The translations under genes were made by a program, and so were the position numbers. Below are positions 9,948 to 19,356 of a DNA stretch of 64,000 nt, piece after piece. The notes beneath the pieces are model-generated. The model was not told the DNA's origin. It saw only the letters and a program-made list of their open reading frames with translations, and made no database searches. Source of the stretch: Alphaproteobacteria bacterium (lineage in GTDB: Bacteria > Pseudomonadota > Alphaproteobacteria > UBA9219); the NCBI GenBank assembly GCA_019233975.1, contig JAFALY010000004.1, positions 1-64,000 on the forward strand. The letters run 5' to 3'. Each line of letters opens with the position of its first letter. Positions within the stretch are counted from its first letter, which is position 1.

Positions 9948-11753
9948 ATGCATCCCTACCGCACCCATACCTGTGGCGAACTTCGCCTTTCTCAAAAAGA
10001 CCAGACCGTACGCCTGTCCGGTTGGGTGCATCGCAAGCGTGACCATGGCAGCCTGCTGTTCATCGATTTGCGTGACCATTACGGCCTGACACAGTGCGTG
10101 ATTGACCGCTCCAGCCCGCTTTTGAATGTCATTGAGCACGTTAAGTTGGAAAGCGTCGTGACCGTGACCGGCAAAGTCGTCCAACGCCCCGAAGAAACGG
10201 CGAATGACAAGTTGCCCACGGGTGAAGTCGAAATCGACATTACAGAATTTACGGTACAGAGCGCTGCCGAGCCGCTGCCCATGCAGGTGAACGCCGACGC
10301 CGACACCGGCGAAGAAATCCGCCTACGCTACCGCTTCCTCGACCTGCGTCGCGAGAAGCTGCAAAACAATCTGCGCCTGCGCTCGGATGTTATTGCCTCA
10401 TTCCGCCGCCGCATGTGGGCCGCCGGTTTCCGCGAATACCAAACGCCGATCTTGACATCATCGTCGCCCGAAGGCGCGCGCGACTTTTTGGTGCCAAGCC
10501 GCATTCATCCCGGCAAGTTCTATGCCCTGCCGCAGGCACCGCAGCAGTTCAAGCAGTTGTTGATGATCGCAGGCTATGACCGTTATTTCCAGATCGCCCC
10601 CTGTTTCCGCGACGAAGACGCACGCGCTGACCGCAGCCCCGGTGAATTCTATCAGCTCGATTTTGAAATGAGCTATGTCACGCAGGAAGACGTGTTCAAC
10701 ACGATTGAACCTGTTCTGCAGGGCGTGTTCGAAGAGTTTGGCAGCTACGGCAAGGAAACAAAGCCCATCGTCGACAGCTTTCCCTTCGTCCGCATTCCCT
10801 ATGACGAAGCCATGCTGACCTATGGCTCAGACAAGCCGGATCTGCGCAACCCGTTGCGCATCACGGACGTCACCAGTGTCTTTAGCCGCAGCGACGTTGA
10901 ATTCCGCGCCTTCCGTCAAATTATTGACCAAGGCGGCGTTGTTCGTGCCATACGCGCCCCCGCTGTCTCCGATAGGCCGCGTAGCTTCTTTGACAAGCTG
11001 AATGATTGGGCCAAGGAAATCGGCGCCCCCGGCCTTGGTTACATCACCTTTGAAGCCGGCGCTGGCAAGGGGCCGATCGCCCGCTTTGTCGGTGAAGCGG
11101 CACAGGTCGAACTACGCGCCCTAACGGGTTGCGTGGATGGCGACTCCGTTTTCTTTGTTTGCGATCAAAAAGGCAAGGCTGCGAAAATGGCCGGTCAAGC
11201 GCGCACCAAAATCGCGCAAGACATGGATTGCATTGAAAAAAATGCCTATCGCTTCTGCTGGATCGTCGACTTCCCGATGTACGAATATGATGAACAGTTG
11301 AAGAAGATTGATTTCTGTCACAACCCGTTCTCAATGCCGCAGGGCGGCCTTGAAGCGTTGCAGAAACAAGACCCGCTGACGATCAAGGCGTATCAGTACG
11401 ACATCGTTTGCAACGGTATTGAATTATCATCCGGTGCCATTCGTAATCATTTGCCGGAAGTGATGTACAAGGCGTTTGAAATCGCCGGCTACAGCCGTGA
11501 AGAACTGGAAACACGCTTTGGCGGCATGCTGTCGGCATTGAAGCTCGGCGCACCGCCGCACGGCGGCTCAGCCCCCGGCATTGACCGCATCGTCATGCTG
11601 TTGGCCGATGAACCGAACATCCGCGAAATTATCGCCTTCCCACTGAACCAGCAGGCCGAAGATTTGATGATGCAGGCCCCCAATAACGTTCCGCCGGAGC
11701 GTTTGAACGAACTGCATATTCGCCTCGCGCTGCCCGTCAAGAAGGCGAGCTGA
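9948..11753 (+). CDS. aspS: Aspartyl-tRNA synthetase, probably non-discriminating (Asp/Asn)
   Basis: 601 residues, bacterial type: N-terminal OB anticodon domain, class II catalytic core with motif 2 ([19 protein letters not shown]), inserted GAD domain, and motif 3 ([12 protein letters not shown]). His33 in RKRDHGS sits where discriminating enzymes have Leu (E. coli Leu30) and where the Pseudomonas non-discriminating enzyme has His31. It therefore probably charges both tRNA-Asp and tRNA-Asn, the latter corrected by GatCAB amidotransferase (not in this window). Start at 9948 matches the family N-terminus; an upstream in-frame start at 9867 would add 27 unrelated residues. Confidence 0.95.
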   Translation: MHPYRTHTCGELRLSQKDQTVRLSGWVHRKRDHGSLLFIDLRDHYGLTQCVIDRSSPLLNVIEHVKLESVVTVTGKVVQRPEETANDKLPTGEVEIDITEFTVQSAAEPLPMQVNADADTGEEIRLRYRFLDLRREKLQNNLRLRSDVIASFRRRMWAAGFREYQTPILTSSSPEGARDFLVPSRIHPGKFYALPQAPQQFKQLLMIAGYDRYFQIAPCFRDEDARADRSPGEFYQLDFEMSYVTQEDVFNTIEPVLQGVFEEFGSYGKETKPIVDSFPFVRIPYDEAMLTYGSDKPDLRNPLRITDVTSVFSRSDVEFRAFRQIIDQGGVVRAIRAPAVSDRPRSFFDKLNDWAKEIGAPGLGYITFEAGAGKGPIARFVGEAAQVELRALTGCVDGDSVFFVCDQKGKAAKMAGQARTKIAQDMDCIEKNAYRFCWIVDFPMYEYDEQLKKIDFCHNPFSMPQGGLEALQKQDPLTIKAYQYDIVCNGIELSSGAIRNHLPEVMYKAFEIAGYSREELETRFGGMLSALKLGAPPHGGSAPGIDRIVMLLADEPNIREIIAFPLNQQAEDLMMQAPNNVPPERLNELHIRLALPVKKAS

Positions 11754-11759
11754 CCCCGG

Positions 11760-13367
11760 ATGCCTGCAGCCCTACGCCAGGCAATGTTGCGACTATGGCC
11801 CTATGCGTTACTAGCCATCGCGATATTGCTGGCTTACGGGAATATATATGACAATGCGTTTTTGTTTGATGATGACCTCATCATCTCACTCAACACCTAT
11901 TTGCGGGATTGGTCGCATCTGGGCGACCTGCTGACGTCATCTACAACCGCAGGCGCGCATATTGTCGGCGGTTTTTACCGGCCCATACAGGTTCTGATTT
12001 ACTTCATCATCTACCAGATCGCCGGGCAAAGCACATTCTGGTTTCATCTGCCGAATATTATTCTACACATCACGAACACCGCACTCGCCTACAGGCTCGC
12101 TGAGAAATTTGAATTTCCCAAATGGCCAACGCTCTGCGCCCTACTGCTATGGGCTGTTCATCCCCTGCATGTGGAAGCCATAACCTACATCAGTGGCACT
12201 GCCGATCCCCTGTATCTTGCATTCTGGCTGAACGCGCTGGTTTACATGGCGCCGGATTTTAGCCGAAGAAAAATCCTGCTGACGACACCATTACTGATGA
12301 TGGCCATGCTCAGCAAAGAAAGTGCGTCGATTTTTCCCCCGATCTTGTGCGCCTGCATCTATGCCACAAGCACGGAAAGATTGAATTGGAAGACCTATAT
12401 CAAAACTTGGCCGCACTGGTTACTGGCGGCGGCTTACATGGCATGGCGTATTCAATCGACCAACTTTGATGGCCCCGCCACCTATGCGCATATGATCGAC
12501 GATCCATCCTTCTCGGCTTATAAATTGTACAGTCAGGATTGGATGCTGAGACTCTACACCTTCTTTGCGACACTGCCTGCTTATGCCGATCTGCTGTTCT
12601 GGCCGCACAATCTGCACATGGAACGACAGTTTGAAGCCTATACAGATATAGCACACACGCCGGTTCTAATTGGCTTCGGGCTGAGCCTGTTCGCGCTCGT
12701 CTGGCTGTTCGTCAGTCGTAACCACAAGCGCGTGCCGTTATCATTCGGCCTACTGTGGTTTGGCATCAGCCATGTGCCGAACACGGGGTTGCTGTTTGCC
12801 GTTAACGCCGTCTTCCTGGAACATTGGATGTATGTTCCGACGCTGGGGTTATTACTTGGCACTTCGGCTGAACTTTATCCGAGCGTTATTGCCAGTCAGA
12901 AACTAATCGTTCAAAGGACGTTGCTTGTACTTGTTGGGGTAGCGACTGCTGCGCTGGCGGCCACCACATGGAACCAAAACAAAGTCTGGCATGACTCCGA
13001 AAGTTTCTATTTGAATATATTCAGAAACGGCACGTCAACCGCACGCGCGCACAACAATCTGGCCATGTATTATTCCGATCACGGCATATTCGATAAGGCC
13101 ATAGACGAGTATAACGAAGCCATACGCGAAAGCGACGTCTATGCCGAAACGCATTACAATCTGGCTCTGGTTTTCTTACGCAAGTCACAAGATAGTGACA
13201 ACCTCGATCAAGCCATGGCGCATCTGAAGCGCTCGATCGAAATTAATCCGCTTTTTTATCGTTCATACTTGCTGGAGTCGCAAATTTACAGGGCACGCGG
13301 AGAAACGCAGAAAGCCGATGAAGCAGACAGTAATGCGCAAAAAGCATTAGCCGGCGTGACTCCTTAA
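11760..13367 (+). CDS. Polytopic membrane protein with TPRs, GT-C glycosyltransferase-like
   Basis: 535 residues. The N-terminal ~400 residues are a multi-pass membrane domain. An Asp cluster (FDDD, residues 37-39) sits in the first extracytoplasmic loop and FYRP follows at about 72-75. This resembles the GT-C fold of TMTC/PMT/ArnT proteins, where the acidic residue is catalytic and a lipid-linked sugar is the donor. The C-terminal ~120 residues hold TPR-like helices (ARAHNNLAMYY, ETHYNLALVF). The likely job is protein or lipid glycosylation at the periplasmic side; the substrate is unknown. It begins 6 bp after aspS and its stop abuts the stop of the convergent diguanylate cyclase gene. Confidence 0.65.
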   Translation: MPAALRQAMLRLWPYALLAIAILLAYGNIYDNAFLFDDDLIISLNTYLRDWSHLGDLLTSSTTAGAHIVGGFYRPIQVLIYFIIYQIAGQSTFWFHLPNIILHITNTALAYRLAEKFEFPKWPTLCALLLWAVHPLHVEAITYISGTADPLYLAFWLNALVYMAPDFSRRKILLTTPLLMMAMLSKESASIFPPILCACIYATSTERLNWKTYIKTWPHWLLAAAYMAWRIQSTNFDGPATYAHMIDDPSFSAYKLYSQDWMLRLYTFFATLPAYADLLFWPHNLHMERQFEAYTDIAHTPVLIGFGLSLFALVWLFVSRNHKRVPLSFGLLWFGISHVPNTGLLFAVNAVFLEHWMYVPTLGLLLGTSAELYPSVIASQKLIVQRTLLVLVGVATAALAATTWNQNKVWHDSESFYLNIFRNGTSTARAHNNLAMYYSDHGIFDKAIDEYNEAIRESDVYAETHYNLALVFLRKSQDSDNLDQAMAHLKRSIEINPLFYRSYLLESQIYRARGETQKADEADSNAQKALAGVTP

Positions 13368-14057
13368 TTAAATCGAGCGCTGTCTTTCAACAACGCGCTG
13401 AGCCTTTTGTGCATACAGCTTGGCATCTGCTAGTGACAACAGAACTTCCGGCGTATCCATGCCGTTGTAGAAGCAGCCGCCAAAGCTTGCGCGCAACGGT
13501 AAGGTCTTGTCGTCGTATTGCATAAAGCGGCTGTTGAATGTTTTTTCCAGGCGGCTGACGCGTTCACGGCCCGCTTCTTCCGACATATGGGTGAACATAA
13601 CGGCAAATTCATCACCACCGATACGTGCTACGACGTCGCTGTTGCGCACACTGCTCAGCAGCGCATGGGCAACCGCCTGCAGGTAGTCATCACCCACACT
13701 GTGCCCCCACATGTCATTGATAGCCTTGAACCCGTCCAAATCAACCATGACCAACAGGCCACTCGCGCTTTTGTCACGACGCGCCAGCGATAATTCACGA
13801 TGCAGCGCCATGGTAAAGCCACGGCGATTTAACAGACCCGTCAATTCATCCGTCAGAGCCATACCTTCCAATTGACGTATCTGTTCAGCCTGCGAACGAA
13901 TGACAAGATCTGCTTCATACAATGCCTTCAGGGCATGCTCGAGCACTTCGGATTCGTCCTGTTCAACAGTCAACGGTGATTTGCGCCAGTTTGGCGTCAA
14001 TTCCATTTCCAATCCAAGGCTCTTCAGTGTTTCTTTAGCTAATCCTAAAGTGTGCAT
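13368..14057 (-). CDS. Diguanylate cyclase (GGDEF domain)
   Basis: 229 residues. A short helical N-terminal region (ADLVIRSQAEQIRQLEGMALTD end) leads into a full GGDEF domain: LTGLLNRRG start, DLDGFKAIND metal site, and an intact GGDEF active site. RNSD five residues before it is the RxxD product-inhibition site. It should make cyclic di-GMP from GTP and be feedback-inhibited. No sensory or membrane domain is visible, so control must come through the N-terminal helices or a partner. ATG at 14057 was chosen because GAGAGGGA stands 6 bp before it; a GTG at 14114 would add 19 residues. Confidence 0.85.
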   Translation of the reverse strand: MHTLGLAKETLKSLGLEMELTPNWRKSPLTVEQDESEVLEHALKALYEADLVIRSQAEQIRQLEGMALTDELTGLLNRRGFTMALHRELSLARRDKSASGLLVMVDLDGFKAINDMWGHSVGDDYLQAVAHALLSSVRNSDVVARIGGDEFAVMFTHMSEEAGRERVSRLEKTFNSRFMQYDDKTLPLRASFGGCFYNGMDTPEVLLSLADAKLYAQKAQRVVERQRSI

Positions 14058-14345
14058 GGCAATCCCTCTCAAAAATGGGCGTAATTCTTCCAACGTCAAA
14101 TAATATGCAACCACTATGCCAGCATTGTTAGCTGCATAACGCTCTGTAATATATGGATTTTATAAAGAACACCAAAATGCGCCTAGAGACTGCATCTTGT
14201 AACCCGGTAGGAAATACCTATTCATTGGGGGATATTTCAGCCCAGTGCACTAAATCTTGATAATCTGTTAACCGCGCGCCACTAATGATTCAGTGTTTGT
14301 TGTCTTTTACCCTGCAAAATAGCCTTCAGTCATGAGGATAGGACG

Positions 14346-15206
14346 TTGAAGTTCCAGCCCATCACCCGCAAGCAAACTATTTTTTCGGTTTTGCTTTTTT
14401 GTGCGGCGCCTGCCATGGCCGCCGAAGACGCCCACATTCTTGCCCCCCCCGGCACGCAATCGCCCAAAGTCACTATTGCACCGCATCGCGCCATCTATGA
14501 CATGACGCTTGCCTCTGTTCGCAACGGCAGCAACATTTCCGATGTATCCGGCAAAATGCTTTTTGAATGGACGGATGTATGTGACGGCTGGGCCATTCAG
14601 CAGCATTTAAAAATGCATTTTAATTACGCCGAAGGTGAGGACTCCGAAGTCTCCAGCACCGAATTGTCATGGGAGTCAAAGGACGGCACGCACTTCAAAT
14701 TTAATGTCCATCGCGTGACAGACGGCAAAGAAAACGAAGTGTATCGCGGCACTGCGACATCCGACACGACTGGCAACGCAGACTACACGGCCCCAGACGC
14801 GCATAAAACCGTCCTGCCACCAGGAACCCTGTTTCCATCCGCCCATACAATACAAATTATCCAGAAAGCCGAGAGTAACGAGAAATTTTTTACGCGTCGT
14901 GTGTTTGATGGCGCGGACAAAGACGGTATGAGTGATGTCAGTGTCTTCATCGACCCCACGGATACAAAACCTGTTGATGTGAAACTGTCGGATGATATTA
15001 AGAACAATCCGCTGTTGGGACAACCCGCGTGGCCCGTTCGTATGGCCTTCTTTAAACCGGACAGCGAAACGGGCGAACCGGATTACGAAATGGATCTGGG
15101 CCTGTCGGCCAACGGCGTCGCAAAGTACATGAGAATTGATTACGGCGATTTTGCCGTGCTGGGCACACTATCCGCCATTGAACCCCTGCCCCCGTGCGCG
15201 CAATGA
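14346..15206 (+). CDS. eipB: EipB family (DUF1849) periplasmic cell-envelope integrity protein
   Basis: 286 residues starting at TTG 14346, with GGATAGGA just upstream. A signal peptide ([20 protein letters not shown]) is followed by the DUF1849 beta-rich domain. Two cysteines at the expected places, DVCDGW near the start of the mature protein and PPC at the very C-terminus, match the conserved disulfide of Brucella EipB. That protein is a periplasmic beta-spiral required for envelope integrity. The stop overlaps the divK start (ATGA), implying translational coupling. Confidence 0.85.
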   Translation: MKFQPITRKQTIFSVLLFCAAPAMAAEDAHILAPPGTQSPKVTIAPHRAIYDMTLASVRNGSNISDVSGKMLFEWTDVCDGWAIQQHLKMHFNYAEGEDSEVSSTELSWESKDGTHFKFNVHRVTDGKENEVYRGTATSDTTGNADYTAPDAHKTVLPPGTLFPSAHTIQIIQKAESNEKFFTRRVFDGADKDGMSDVSVFIDPTDTKPVDVKLSDDIKNNPLLGQPAWPVRMAFFKPDSETGEPDYEMDLGLSANGVAKYMRIDYGDFAVLGTLSAIEPLPPCAQ

Positions 15207-15586
15207 CAGAGGCGACCGGCAAACTTGTTATGATTGTCGAGGACAATGAGTTGAACCTCAAGCTGTTCCGCGATCTACTAACGGCACACGGCATACGCTC
15301 GGTGCACACGCAGGATGGTATGCAGGCCTTGCCGTTGGCGCGCGAAAGCAAACCCGATTTAATCCTGATGGATATTCAGTTACCCGAAGTCTCCGGCATG
15401 GAAGTGACCAAATGGCTGAAGAACGACGCTGAACTTAAACATATTCCGGTGATAGCCATCACGGCCTTTGCCATGAAAGGCGACGAAGAGCGTATTCGCG
15501 CCAGCGGCTGCGAAGGCTATATCTCTAAACCCATTTCTGTTGCCAGTTTCCTGTCTACCGTTAAACAGTATCTCAAACTCCCCTGA
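15203..15586 (+). CDS. divK: Single-domain response regulator DivK
   Basis: 127 residues, one CheY-like receiver: acidic pair after MIVEDNE, phospho-accepting Asp in [13 protein letters not shown], Thr in AITAF and Lys in ISKPIS. The last part ([28 protein letters not shown]) is close to DivK of Caulobacter. DivK shuttles between the kinase DivJ and phosphatase PleC and controls the CckA-CtrA cell-cycle pathway. Start ATG 15203 overlaps the eipB stop. The next gene is pleD, as in Caulobacter and relatives. Confidence 0.93.
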   Translation: MTEATGKLVMIVEDNELNLKLFRDLLTAHGIRSVHTQDGMQALPLARESKPDLILMDIQLPEVSGMEVTKWLKNDAELKHIPVIAITAFAMKGDEERIRASGCEGYISKPISVASFLSTVKQYLKLP

Positions 15587-15606
15587 TCCCTTACCCCAAG
15601 GTTACG

Positions 15607-16998
15607 ATGACCGCACGCATTCTGATTGTCGACGACACCCCGCTGAACCTCAAGCTGCTGACCGCCAAGCTTGCGCGTGATTATTATATCGTCAGCACGG
15701 CGGAAAACGGCCCCGAAGCCCTAGCCAAGGCTGAACAGGAAAATCCCGACCTTATCCTGCTCGATGTCATGATGCCTGATATGAACGGTTTTGAAGTTTG
15801 CGAAAAACTGAAAAGCGACCCTGCAACGGCTAATATTCCCGTCGTTATGGTGACAGCACTGACCGATGTAACCGACCGTGTGCATGGCCTGCAGGCAGGT
15901 GCTGATGACTTTCTCAGTAAACCCATCAATGACATCGCCCTGATGTCACGTGTGCGCTCATTGTTGCGCATGAAGATGATTATGGATGAATGGCGCCTGC
16001 GCGAAAAAACGTCGCACCAGTTTATATCGCCTGAAACAATCGCTCAGGACATCGACACGGACCAAGAAGCATTTCGTGTATTGTTGTTGGAAGATGACAA
16101 AGCGGATGAGGCCTTTATTAAACAAACATTGACCGGCACAATGAACGCGACAATTGACTGCGTCGACAAGATCGCCGATGCAGCTTCTATGGTACGCACA
16201 GGTTTTTATGATGTTATCATCAGCAGCCTGGATTTGCGCAGTGAAGATGGCTTGTTGATATGCCCACAAATACGCTCGAATGAAACCACGAGGCACATTC
16301 CCATCCTGATGACCGCCAATGAACTGGAGATGGACCGCGTCGCCAAATCGCTTGATTTAGGTGCCAATGACTACATCGTACGCCCACTCGACACGAATGA
16401 ATTGCTGGCGCGTGTCCGCAATCAGCTAAAGCACAAACGCTACTATGAACGCTTACGCAAAAATTACGAAAGCAGCATGGCGCTCGCGATGGTGGATCCG
16501 CTAACCGGTGCCTTTAACCGCCGTTATTTTGACGCGCATTTGCCCCGCATGCTGTCGCCAACAACAGGTATCTACAAACCGCTGGCCGTATTGATGGTCG
16601 ACATCGATCATTTCAAAAAGATCAACGACACCTATGGCCATGCGAGCGGGGACGTTGCACTTAAGGCCGTGGTCGAACGCGTCATTAACAGCGTTCGCCC
16701 CTCCGACCTGGTTGCCCGCATGGGCGGCGAAGAATTTGCCATTTTGATGCCGGAAACCCCCATGCCTGCGGCGCATTCAATTGCCGACCGCCTGCGCGCG
16801 CGCATTGCGGACACACCCATAGCGTTGGCTGATGAGCATAAGACTGAAATCACTGTCACCGTAAGCATCGGCTGCGCTTGCGTCCAAAATGAACAGTTGG
16901 AAACCCCGGCGAACCTGCTGGCCCGCGCAGATGCGGCGCTCTATGAAGCCAAGCAAACGGGCCGTAACAAGGTTGTGTGCGATAAAGCGAGCGTTTAG
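15607..16998 (+). CDS. pleD: Response regulator / diguanylate cyclase PleD
   Basis: 463 residues: receiver 1 with an intact phospho site (LILLDVMMPDMNG) and KPIND; receiver 2 degenerate (SSLDLRS in place of the Asp strand), as in Caulobacter PleD; then a GGDEF domain with active site GGEEF. RPSD five residues upstream of it is the inhibitory I-site. Phosphorylation of receiver 1 should drive dimerisation and c-di-GMP synthesis during the motile-to-sessile transition. It lies 20 bp after divK; AAGG precedes the ATG. Together with the second cyclase at 13368, two c-di-GMP synthases lie within 4 kb. Confidence 0.95.
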   Translation: MTARILIVDDTPLNLKLLTAKLARDYYIVSTAENGPEALAKAEQENPDLILLDVMMPDMNGFEVCEKLKSDPATANIPVVMVTALTDVTDRVHGLQAGADDFLSKPINDIALMSRVRSLLRMKMIMDEWRLREKTSHQFISPETIAQDIDTDQEAFRVLLLEDDKADEAFIKQTLTGTMNATIDCVDKIADAASMVRTGFYDVIISSLDLRSEDGLLICPQIRSNETTRHIPILMTANELEMDRVAKSLDLGANDYIVRPLDTNELLARVRNQLKHKRYYERLRKNYESSMALAMVDPLTGAFNRRYFDAHLPRMLSPTTGIYKPLAVLMVDIDHFKKINDTYGHASGDVALKAVVERVINSVRPSDLVARMGGEEFAILMPETPMPAAHSIADRLRARIADTPIALADEHKTEITVTVSIGCACVQNEQLETPANLLARADAALYEAKQTGRNKVVCDKASV

Positions 16999-17442
16999 CC
17001 GACAGGTTGAGGGCTGAGCGCAATCTATTTTCTCTAACATTTCATCTTCGTTTTTCTTGGGGAGGCTTCTTCATTTTATTATGTCTGCTAGTTCATTATT
17101 TGATTATATTACTACATGTTCTGATGTTTTTTCTTACACTAGGCCATCACTTTTTTACTTTCTGGTAATAAATGTCTATTGACTCACTGCACAAACTGTC
17201 GCAGCGAATAAACGCTTATACACACGCATAGGGCTAATATGGCCGCAAATGTTATACTTTTGAGAATTTAGGCTTTCGCCATATTTTTATCAAAATTTCT
17301 ATATTATAAATCAATATGTTATGATGGATGCATAATTTTTAGGCAACAAGTATGCGCTGGCCTGTTTATGGCCTGATTCGTGTGCTAAATGACCATATAT
17401 CTACAGACTTATCCACAATTTCCGTGGATAAGAGGATTATCC
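16999..17442. other. AT-rich intergenic region with DnaA-box and IHF-like sites (possible origin or control region)
   Basis: 444 bp without a gene, markedly more AT-rich than its flanks, notably 17070-17115 and 17280-17320. It contains perfect DnaA-box matches TTATACACA (17216-17224, same as E. coli R2) and TTATCCACA (17409-17417, same as R1), and a one-mismatch inverted box at 17423-17431. A perfect match to the IHF consensus, AATCAATATGTTA, lies at 17309-17321. This is what one expects of a replication origin or a DnaA-regulated promoter. Against oriC: the rRNA operon 16 kb to the left is transcribed toward it, which is unusual, and no dnaA, hemE or parAB is seen nearby. Confidence 0.35.
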
Positions 17443-17445
17443 ATG
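17409..17445 (+). promoter_or_regulatory. Three interleaved inverted repeats over the uvrC ribosome-binding site
   Basis: Segment A TTATCCAC (17409-17416), segment B GTGGATAA (17424-17431) and segment C TTATCCAT (17437-17444) are spaced so that B can pair with A (8 bp, 7-nt loop) or with C (7 bp plus a G-U). In the B-C form the loop is GAGGA (17432-17436), the ribosome-binding sequence, and the stem includes the ATG at 17443. Pairing A-B would free the start, while B-C would hide it. This could be a translational switch; equally, A and B are DnaA-box-like DNA sites. Confidence 0.4.
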
Positions 17446-19329
17446 AGCAAAACGCCCTCACCTAACGCAAATCTGATTAAACACGGTCGCACCGGCTTTG
17501 AAAAAGGTGCAGAAATATTGCGTTTTCATCTTAAAACAATACCGGATAAGCCGGGTGTTTACCGGATGATTAGCGAAAAAAGTGTTGTGTTATATGTAGG
17601 TAAGGCCAAGAATCTAAGGAAACGCGTGAGCAGCTACACCCAGCGCACCCGTTTGCCACACAGACTACAACGCATGGTTGCGCAAATACGCAGTGTTGAG
17701 GTTACTGTCACCAGAACAGAGGCCGAGGCCTTGCTGCTGGAGGCCAACTTCATCCAGAAGCTGACCCCGCCCTTCAACGTCCTGCTGCGTGATGACAAGA
17801 GTTACCCCTACATTCTCATCAGACGCGACCACGCCTTCCCCCAAATGCTGAAACACCGCGGCAACAAAACTGCCAAAGGGTGGTACTTCGGGCCGTTTGC
17901 ATCAGCGGGAGCCGTCGCGGAGACACTGGAGTTGATGCAACGTGCCTTTATGCTGAGGAACTGCAGCGACAGCCTTTTCGTCAACCGCACACGCCCCTGC
18001 CTGCAATACCATATCAAGCGCTGCACGGCCCCCTGCGTAAACAAAGTGACTCAGTCTGAGTATGACGAACAGGTTCGGCAAGCACGCAGTTTTCTGGAAG
18101 GGCGCAGCACCGAGATACAACACAATCTGGCCGAACGTATGCAGAGCGCCAGCGACACGCTGGATTTTGAAACAGCAGCCAAGCTGCGTGACAGAATAAA
18201 AGTTTTGACGGCCATACAATCTCGTCAGGATATCAACGTGTCGGGCATAGGCGACGCGGACGTCATCGGTCTGAAGCAACAGGCGGGCAAGACGGCTATA
18301 CAAATTTTCTTTTTCCGCGCGGACAGAAATTTTGGTGCGCGTCTTTTTTATCCACGCCACGATCCGCAAACCGGCCGCGATGAAATCATGGCCTCATTTC
18401 TGGCCCAGTTTTATGCAGATAAAATACCGCCCAAGACCATTTTAGTCAGCCAAAAGCCTGACGAAGCCGTTTGGCTTGCAGAGAGCCTGAGCCAACGCGC
18501 CGATAGCAAAGTCACCATTCTTGAGCCGAAAGCGGGCGTTCGCAAGCGGGTTGTGGATCACGCTGTCCAAAATGCAGGAGAAGCGTTGGCACGCAAACTG
18601 GCCGACAGCGACGAGCAGGAAAAAATCCTCAATCGCGTTACAGAAATTTTTGGCATGCAGGACGTTCCCAAACGCATTGAGGTTTACGACAATTCGCATA
18701 TCAGCGGGCAACATGCTATCGGCGCGATGATCGCCGCGGGCCCGGAAGGTTTTTTGAAAAAAACATACCGCAAATTCAACATCAAACAGGCTGAAGGCAA
18801 TGACGACTTTGGCATGATGCGTGAAGTTCTGACGCGCCGTTTTCAAAGGCTGACACAGGAAGACCCCGAACGTGTTTCCGGCCTGTGGCCAGATCTTGTG
18901 CTGATCGACGGCGGCGAAGGCCAATTAGGTAAAGTAACAGCCGTGTTCAATGAGTTGGGCATCAACGGTGTGACGTTGGTCGGCATTGCCAAGGGGCCCG
19001 ACCGCAATGCAGGGCGTGAACGCTTCTTCATGGAAGGCAAAGAACCTTTTGGGCTGCCCCATGACGACCCTGCCCTCTATTATCTGCAAAGACTGCGCGA
19101 CGAAGCGCACCGCTTTGCCATAGGCACACACCGCGCCCAGCGGACCAAAGCCATCAGCCAGTCCAGTCTGGATGACGTGCCCGGCATTGGCGCAACACGC
19201 AAGCGCGCCCTGCTACATTATTTTGGCTCGGGCAAGGGTGCAGCCGCAGCAGGTATTGAGGAGCTTACGCGCGTACCGGGTATCAGCAAGGCCGTTGCCC
19301 AAAAAATTTATGACTATTTCCATGAATAA
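17443..19329 (+). CDS. uvrC: UvrABC system protein C (excinuclease subunit)
   Basis: 628 residues. The N-terminal GIY-YIG nuclease domain is recognisable (KPGVYRMI...VLYVGKAKNLRKRVSSY), followed by the UVR domain that binds UvrB, the RNase H-like second nuclease domain (IEVYDNSHISG, LVLIDGGEGQL), and two C-terminal helix-hairpin-helix motifs (LDDVPGIGATRKRALL, LTRVPGISKAVAQ). It cuts both sides of bulky DNA lesions. ATG 17443 fits the family and has AGAGGA 6 bp upstream; an in-frame ATG at 17389 lacks such a site. Confidence 0.96.
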   Translation: MSKTPSPNANLIKHGRTGFEKGAEILRFHLKTIPDKPGVYRMISEKSVVLYVGKAKNLRKRVSSYTQRTRLPHRLQRMVAQIRSVEVTVTRTEAEALLLEANFIQKLTPPFNVLLRDDKSYPYILIRRDHAFPQMLKHRGNKTAKGWYFGPFASAGAVAETLELMQRAFMLRNCSDSLFVNRTRPCLQYHIKRCTAPCVNKVTQSEYDEQVRQARSFLEGRSTEIQHNLAERMQSASDTLDFETAAKLRDRIKVLTAIQSRQDINVSGIGDADVIGLKQQAGKTAIQIFFFRADRNFGARLFYPRHDPQTGRDEIMASFLAQFYADKIPPKTILVSQKPDEAVWLAESLSQRADSKVTILEPKAGVRKRVVDHAVQNAGEALARKLADSDEQEKILNRVTEIFGMQDVPKRIEVYDNSHISGQHAIGAMIAAGPEGFLKKTYRKFNIKQAEGNDDFGMMREVLTRRFQRLTQEDPERVSGLWPDLVLIDGGEGQLGKVTAVFNELGINGVTLVGIAKGPDRNAGRERFFMEGKEPFGLPHDDPALYYLQRLRDEAHRFAIGTHRAQRTKAISQSSLDDVPGIGATRKRALLHYFGSGKGAAAAGIEELTRVPGISKAVAQKIYDYFHE

Positions 19330-19356
19330 GCCTAGGATGCGCCCGGAAGGACCATC

